Part shown: positions 58,648 through 64,000 of the stretch, piece after piece
Position numbering within the stretch: the stretch's first letter is position 1
Layout: each line of letters starts with the position of its first letter
From: Candidatus Woesearchaeota archaeon
GTDB taxonomy: Archaea > Nanobdellota > Nanobdellia > Woesearchaeales > GW2011-AR9
Direction of reading: 5' to 3'
NCBI GenBank assembly: GCA_018676855.1
Contig: JABHDY010000003.1
Coordinates: forward strand, 380,359 to 444,358
DNA: 64,000 bases
Notes under the pieces: model-generated
Told to the model about the DNA's origin: nothing
What the model saw: only the letters and a program-made list of their open reading frames with translations
The model's database searches: none
Translations under genes and position numbers: made by a program

Positions 58648-58979
58648 TTACAGCCAGCAATTAAACAACTGGTTTGATCATTAGCTTTACAATCAGCAAC
58701 TCTCGTTTCAAGATCTGTAATTGCTTCCTGTTGTTCTTCAGGTGTTTCTGCAGAACCGTATGCACGAAGGAAATTTTGTTCTGATAAGCCAGTTGGTTGA
58801 CAATCACCATACGAAATTCGTATTTTTGCTATTTCTGTTTGGCCTTCTTTACTGACACCTCGTTCAAAATCTGCAGATTTTGCAGTAAAAATAACTACAA
58901 GAACTACGAGAACTATTAACGCTATAGCAGCAACAATTATTACATTTAACGAAAGACCTTGCCCTTTTTTGGAAAACAT
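58638..58979 (-). CDS. Prepilin-like membrane protein
   Basis: MFSKKGQGLSLNVIIVAAIALIVLVVLVVIF. Confidence 0.65.
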   Translation of the reverse strand: MFSKKGQGLSLNVIIVAAIALIVLVVLVVIFTAKSADFERGVSKEGQTEIAKIRISYGDCQPTGLSEQNFLRAYGSAETPEEQQEAITDLETRVADCKANDQTSCLIAGCKWS

Positions 58980-59073
58980 TCTTCTTTCACCTCATTTTTT
59001 ATCTATCTATGACTATTCTATCCTTCTATTTGAGAAAGAAAAATGGTATATAAACCTTGCTATAATTTCACGT

Positions 59074-59604
59074 CTATTCACACACATACAGCACACTTCT
59101 GACAAGACCGTTACCTGATGGCAAATAGAAATCTCCTGACGTATCACGTACACGATCTTGACAATGTCCACCTGTACCGGTTACCGCATTATATCCATCA
59201 ATGTACAAAAACTCTTCATTGTTTGAAACCATTTCAGATACAAAATGGTATTTCTTTCCCCACACGCCAAGAGTTTGGTCTAAAAGTTCTTCAATTTTAA
59301 ATTGTAAAAATTCACAACTTGGTTTTCCTTCACAAATATAGTTACTATGTACATCGCCAAATACTGCACAATCGTCAAGTAAATCACCTTCAATTTGTGG
59401 AAATTGTGCTGTTCCTTCGGTACAACCAGTTACTGTCATTTTCATAACTGCTGCCATTGTACTTGCAGCAAGTTCCTTCCGAGTAAATATGTTCTTATCA
59501 GGTTCATCTTTAAGCGCAAATTGTGCCATGAAAAGAATGCCAAGAGTAATAAGTATAACTATAACAACCAACCCTGCCATTTCCATCTGTGCACGTCGTC
59601 TCAT
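59074..59604 (-). CDS. Prepilin-like membrane protein
   Basis: MRRRAQMEMAGLVVIVILITLGILFMAQF. Confidence 0.6.
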   Translation of the reverse strand: MRRRAQMEMAGLVVIVILITLGILFMAQFALKDEPDKNIFTRKELAASTMAAVMKMTVTGCTEGTAQFPQIEGDLLDDCAVFGDVHSNYICEGKPSCEFLQFKIEELLDQTLGVWGKKYHFVSEMVSNNEEFLYIDGYNAVTGTGGHCQDRVRDTSGDFYLPSGNGLVRSVLYVCE

Positions 59605-60113
59605 GAATATACCTCTACCGTAACAACGCCAAAACCGTACGTTGGTTCACCGTTTGATTGTTGCGATTCATCTTTCAATGTCACGATAAAATATGTTGGT
59701 TTTGTTTTAGTAGTATCAGGTTTTTGATTATCATATATTGTCCACGTATCTGTACCACCATCCGGAACTTCAGGATAATATTGTTTCACAGTTATCTTCG
59801 CATACGAAAACATGTTAAAATAATAATTTTTATTATCAGCAAACACTGACTCGGCAGACTTTAATTTCATCATGTCAAAACAAAACTGTTCAGCTTCTGC
59901 GTCTCCCTTACTACATAACAGTTCAGGTAAGAATAACGTTTTTGTGGTTGTATCAATGGCCCTTCTAGCAAACAATTCGTCCTGTTGTTGATTAAATGAT
60001 ACTTCAGAATATTTATAATAAAAAATTGAACCAAAAAGTACTAATATAAAAAATATGAAAAGGACGGCAATAGTTTCGGACATGTGAACTTGTCCACGTT
60101 TTGTTCGTTTCAT
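59601..60113 (-). CDS. Prepilin-like membrane protein
   Basis: MKRTKRGQVHMSETIAVLFIFFILVLFGSIFYY. Confidence 0.6.
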   Translation of the reverse strand: MKRTKRGQVHMSETIAVLFIFFILVLFGSIFYYKYSEVSFNQQQDELFARRAIDTTTKTLFLPELLCSKGDAEAEQFCFDMMKLKSAESVFADNKNYYFNMFSYAKITVKQYYPEVPDGGTDTWTIYDNQKPDTTKTKPTYFIVTLKDESQQSNGEPTYGFGVVTVEVYS

Positions 60114-60120
60114 TGTATAT

Positions 60121-61266
60121 TTAGTATAATGCGATACAATTTGTATCGCGCATATCTTTGTTCAGTGTCATAAGGTTAACAGCAGAAACTATTAATGAAG
60201 TACATGAATCAAATTCTGACAGCGTAATAGCAACATTACATGTATTAACAGCAGATAGATACACATTAAACTCTTGTTGAATATTATTCGTTCCAATAGA
60301 CGTAAATGTTGAATAACAAATATTATCCGTTTGTCCATCATAAAAATCAATAATATCTGCCGTTTTTGATGTATAAATTTCTGATAAATATGTAAGTCGT
60401 GTAAAGGCTTTCTGCATACCGCACTTGTATATGTCATCATCTCCTGCAAAAATTGCTGCGTACTTAGCAGCTTGCCTCTCACCAGGAACCATTATTAATG
60501 GAACTGGCGAACCATCTTGTACAAAAGAATTTGCACTTTTACGATAGTATTGAACAGTATTTCCACTAAAAACAACTGCGCTTACTTTATCGTCAGGAAG
60601 TGTTGACAATTTGGAGCTAGAAGGAATGTCTGGCGGCTGATTATCATTAACAACAATTAACCGTACGTGCGAACTTGCACCAGGATCAATTTGTAAAATT
60701 TCTTTATATTCAACATCTATCTTTAACAATTCTTCACGCGGCGTTAATTCCGGCGTTTCACCATTCTCATCAGTTTCTTTCTTTGTAGATGCTGCACGTT
60801 CAAACTCGTCAGAAAAATCGTCCTCGCCAATAAGAACATACTTTGCGTTTGACGGAATGACAAACAAAAAATCGATAACTTTATACGGAAGTTTGTACGG
60901 AAGGCTCCATAAGACAAGTCGTGGAGCTTGAATAGTTTTCATTGAAAACATGGGATTGATACTGTTCTGTACCCTTGTACCCTGTTCTTGAATTCCAAAA
61001 TTGCTTACACCATCTTCACAATTAAAAAAGAATTCTGTGTCTGCTAAACCGCTAATATCAATAGAATTTTTTGTACTTTCAGACACTTCAGCAGCAGTAA
61101 ATATCGATTCCATGATTTGAACAACTTCAAAACTTAATTGTTCTTCAGATACCGCTTTCTGTTTCACTACAAGACCGACAAAGAATAAGAGAATTATCGC
61201 ACCTGCTATAACTATATATATCCAATGAAATGTTATTTGTATCTGTCCCTGTTTCGTTTTTTCCAT
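60121..61266 (-). CDS. Prepilin-like membrane protein with large extracytoplasmic domain
   Basis: MEKTKQGQIQITFHWIYIVIAGAIILLFFVGLVV. Confidence 0.65.
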   Translation of the reverse strand: MEKTKQGQIQITFHWIYIVIAGAIILLFFVGLVVKQKAVSEEQLSFEVVQIMESIFTAAEVSESTKNSIDISGLADTEFFFNCEDGVSNFGIQEQGTRVQNSINPMFSMKTIQAPRLVLWSLPYKLPYKVIDFLFVIPSNAKYVLIGEDDFSDEFERAASTKKETDENGETPELTPREELLKIDVEYKEILQIDPGASSHVRLIVVNDNQPPDIPSSSKLSTLPDDKVSAVVFSGNTVQYYRKSANSFVQDGSPVPLIMVPGERQAAKYAAIFAGDDDIYKCGMQKAFTRLTYLSEIYTSKTADIIDFYDGQTDNICYSTFTSIGTNNIQQEFNVYLSAVNTCNVAITLSEFDSCTSLIVSAVNLMTLNKDMRDTNCIALY

Positions 61267-61283
61267 AATACTTTTCCACGTTA

Positions 61284-61844
61284 TTAATTAACAAGGATAC
61301 GTGTCTTGTCACCCCTACCCATATATTTAAGTTCAAAAGAGCCACCATTGATTGGAACGCAATGGAAACCTACTAATTCGTCGTCATCTTCATCATCAGT
61401 ATTTTGTCTATCAAAAATCTCTATCCGACTTACTTTAATCTTTTCAGATGATAATGGTGTTAAGAACACGTTCGCTTCAACGTCATCAAATACAGTGTTT
61501 GTATATCCCTCCCATGCATCGCATGCAATGGGATCTTTGGTACATAAGCGAGCCATTTCAGAATTTAGATCATCTTCATCATATTCCATATTCACAAAAC
61601 ATATCTGTGTATATTGTAATGGTGTATGAAACGTATCAATACGTATTGCACCATATTCGGTATAAATACGTTTAATTGACTGTTCCAAATCAGTTTTAAA
61701 CTGTACAAATTCTACCCTTTCGCCCGTATCTAAAAAGTCAGTAACTGCTTTATATCCAAATATCATGATAAGTGCAAACGTGATTGCAGCAACAATAAAA
61801 ATAAACACTTGGCCGATAGCCATTCCTCTCTTTGAACAAACCAT
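61284..61844 (-). CDS. Prepilin-like membrane protein
   Basis: SKRGMAIGQVFIFIVAAITFALIMIF. Confidence 0.6.
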   Translation of the reverse strand: MVCSKRGMAIGQVFIFIVAAITFALIMIFGYKAVTDFLDTGERVEFVQFKTDLEQSIKRIYTEYGAIRIDTFHTPLQYTQICFVNMEYDEDDLNSEMARLCTKDPIACDAWEGYTNTVFDDVEANVFLTPLSSEKIKVSRIEIFDRQNTDDEDDDELVGFHCVPINGGSFELKYMGRGDKTRILVN

Positions 61845-64000
61845 TATGATTCACCCTTTCGCTTTTTACTAATTTTTTTAAGTTTTGTAAAGATATCTTT
61901 CGCTTCATCTTTACTTACAACTTCATGAATCTTTTTCGTCTTAGTCTTTTTTGCAATAGATTCAAGTTTTGCAAAGATACCCTTTTCGTGCGACTTTAAT
62001 CCTGGTTGAATCTCGTCCTTATGAGCAACGTACCTATTTGCAAGCGATTGAACTTTTGATAAGTGTGGCGCTTTTTTCTGTATAAACTCGTCAACGTGTG
62101 GTATTGACGGAGAACTTGTACTAAATGATCCAAACAATGACTTCCGTGACCGTTCTTTTGTACGACCCTCCCTTTTCCGTCGAAGGAACGATAAACGATC
62201 TTTCCACGTAATATCTTCTTGAACAGGCTTTTCCATAACTGCCCGTGGCTTTTCTGCAGTGGAAGGTTTCTTCGTTCCTGGTGCTCCGGAAAATTTGTAA
62301 TAATATAGTAAATAACCAACACCGCCAAGCAATAATGCAAGTCCAATGAAAAGGAATGCGAATGCAAGAGTATTATCATCAGGAGTTATTGATGGACCAG
62401 CAGTACTAGGCGGTAAATCTCTTGGTTCGTCAATATCAGAACCTGTACCTGCAGAAAAGTTAAAATCGTCCTCATCAGTATCGTACGGCGGATATGAAGG
62501 GTACACGTCATTATCATCATCGTCAACGTCTGACGCATCGCACGGATCTGTATCAGCTTTATACTCTTGATAATTCGTTTTTCCATCATCGTCATAATCT
62601 TCGTCAGGGTCTAACACACCGTTACTATCAGAATCGTTCCGTGCAGAATTAAATTCGCAATTGAACGCATTATACTGTTTTTCCCATGCGTCTGGAAGTG
62701 TATCATTATCAAAATCTCGCGTCTTTTCCAATTCTGAAAGTTGGTCAGATGAACAACCTTCACCGTCAACAACTTTACCTGAACCAGTATCGTCACAAAT
62801 GTCGCACCTTCCTACAATACCATCACCGTCAGCATCGTCAAATTCAACAGTGTCAACTGACCGAATACTATTACCAAGAGGATCAGATACTGAATAACAT
62901 ACCCAGCCCGTCCTATTAAATAATATGTTCTGGCCAGCATACGACCTATTTTCTGTACATTCGTCAGACGAATAACTTTGACTAAACTCAAACGAACTGC
63001 ATGAAGTTTCGTCAGTACAATCTAATGATACGCCAACACGTGTACATGATATTGTATTTAACGAAATCATTGTAACGGACGGAGCTGTCGTGTCCATGAA
63101 ACAAATTGAATGATTTTCATTAATGATAGTAACGCCATCACTTTCAGATATCTGGGCAGTATTTCCTGCTTCGTCCCACGTATATAATTTAACACTATAC
63201 GTATGATTTTCAATAAGTGTTTCTGTTGAAATGTTAATTGGCATGCCGGGACCAACAGTTGCTTCTAACACTTTTCCTCCGGGACCTACAGCCGTTGCGT
63301 TAATATTGTGTGCAATAACACCATCATCGTACAATTCGTATGAATATCCCGTGATAACTTCTTCATCAGTTGTGACAAAAATTGAAATAACATCACTTCC
63401 ACACGTATAATTACCGTCAGAAATTTGGGTAATAGTAGGCGGTGTTTGATCTATCGTAAACATAATTGTTGATTCTGCAGTATGTTCGCCAATAACACAT
63501 TTAACAGGAATAATGTACTCGCCCTCGCCAAGTTCAGTTAATGTTGACGTGTGTACTTTACCACCAGTTTCTGTAAATGGATAAATGATAGTGTCAAGTT
63601 CATATTCGCATAATGCATTCTTATTAGTTTCAATATATAATGTCATGTCAGACGCTGAAAAATAACCATTCTGGGGAGATAATGTAAGAATATTTCCAAT
63701 AATAGAATAATCAACATCAAACTCTATAGTTTCAACTTCAGAAATGTCGCCGGCACCGTTCATGCACTGTGTCAGTAACGAATACTTTTTCGTTGTTCCA
63801 AGGAAATTGATTGAAAATTCGTCATCGTGATCAGTAAACAATTCCTTTTCAGTAGTTCCAGGAAATGAATATTCCATTGCAAAATAATCTTTCGTTCCCG
63901 CATCATCAGAATTGTCACTGTACTTACATAACGTTTTATCATCAGTTTCAACAAAAATGTTTGTCGATATTCCTTCAACGACATTATCGGGATCAGCGTA
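61844..64000 (-). CDS. Large surface protein with Asp-rich thrombospondin-type-3/EF-hand-like repeats and C-terminal TM + basic tail (partial, open at window edge)
   Basis: DDADGDGIVGRCDICDD, DFDNDTLPDAWEKQY, DSDSNGVLDPDEDYDDDGKTNYQEY; TM LAFAFLFIGLALLLGGVGYLLYYY; frame remains open to base 64000. Confidence 0.75.
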   Translation of the reverse strand, partial: YADPDNVVEGISTNIFVETDDKTLCKYSDNSDDAGTKDYFAMEYSFPGTTEKELFTDHDDEFSINFLGTTKKYSLLTQCMNGAGDISEVETIEFDVDYSIIGNILTLSPQNGYFSASDMTLYIETNKNALCEYELDTIIYPFTETGGKVHTSTLTELGEGEYIIPVKCVIGEHTAESTIMFTIDQTPPTITQISDGNYTCGSDVISIFVTTDEEVITGYSYELYDDGVIAHNINATAVGPGGKVLEATVGPGMPINISTETLIENHTYSVKLYTWDEAGNTAQISESDGVTIINENHSICFMDTTAPSVTMISLNTISCTRVGVSLDCTDETSCSSFEFSQSYSSDECTENRSYAGQNILFNRTGWVCYSVSDPLGNSIRSVDTVEFDDADGDGIVGRCDICDDTGSGKVVDGEGCSSDQLSELEKTRDFDNDTLPDAWEKQYNAFNCEFNSARNDSDSNGVLDPDEDYDDDGKTNYQEYKADTDPCDASDVDDDDNDVYPSYPPYDTDEDDFNFSAGTGSDIDEPRDLPPSTAGPSITPDDNTLAFAFLFIGLALLLGGVGYLLYYYKFSGAPGTKKPSTAEKPRAVMEKPVQEDITWKDRLSFLRRKREGRTKERSRKSLFGSFSTSSPSIPHVDEFIQKKAPHLSKVQSLANRYVAHKDEIQPGLKSHEKGIFAKLESIAKKTKTKKIHEVVSKDEAKDIFTKLKKISKKRKGES

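Noticed and set aside
1-64000. CRISPR array, tRNA or rRNA genes
   Set aside because: No regular direct repeats with uniform spacers and no recognisable tRNA/rRNA segments were seen by eye; a tRNAscan/CRISPR finder run would be needed to exclude them fully.

Overview
AT-rich archaeal chromosome segment. The lineage call rests on aRF1, aIF5A, an archaeal histone, RadA, RPA, L40e and RNase P Rpp21; gene content suggests a DPANN/Woesearchaeota-like organism, but this is inference. About 0-36 kb is mostly housekeeping: SecDF, a divergent CTP synthase, an ABC-2 exporter, a translation cluster, an S2P protease, a folate/thymidylate cluster with an unusual two-module ThyX-like protein, PpsA and RadA/RPA. 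About 36-64 kb is accessory and largely uncharacterised. (i) A very long minus-strand operon (about 52-64 kb) encodes around 16 small membrane proteins, nearly all starting with a [K/R][K/R][G/A] + hydrophobic-helix class-III/prepilin-like N-terminus. (ii) Two paralogous cassettes of pilin-like protein plus large secreted hydrolase share a 127/128-bp identical junction; one copy carries a scar of the neighbouring gene's 3' end. (iii) Between the cassettes is an island with an RHH + 805-aa orphan pair, a run of lipoprotein and protease genes, and a compact element with two convergent tyrosine recombinases. That element contains a membrane-anchored nuclease-like gene, a GC-rich inverted repeat and a series of five hairpin+CTAATAA units. 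Three short genes absent from the ORF track were recovered by reading (L40e, an RHH protein, two mini membrane proteins), plus the partial SecD at the left edge. No tRNA, rRNA or CRISPR was recognised. All family calls are by eye; no searches were run.
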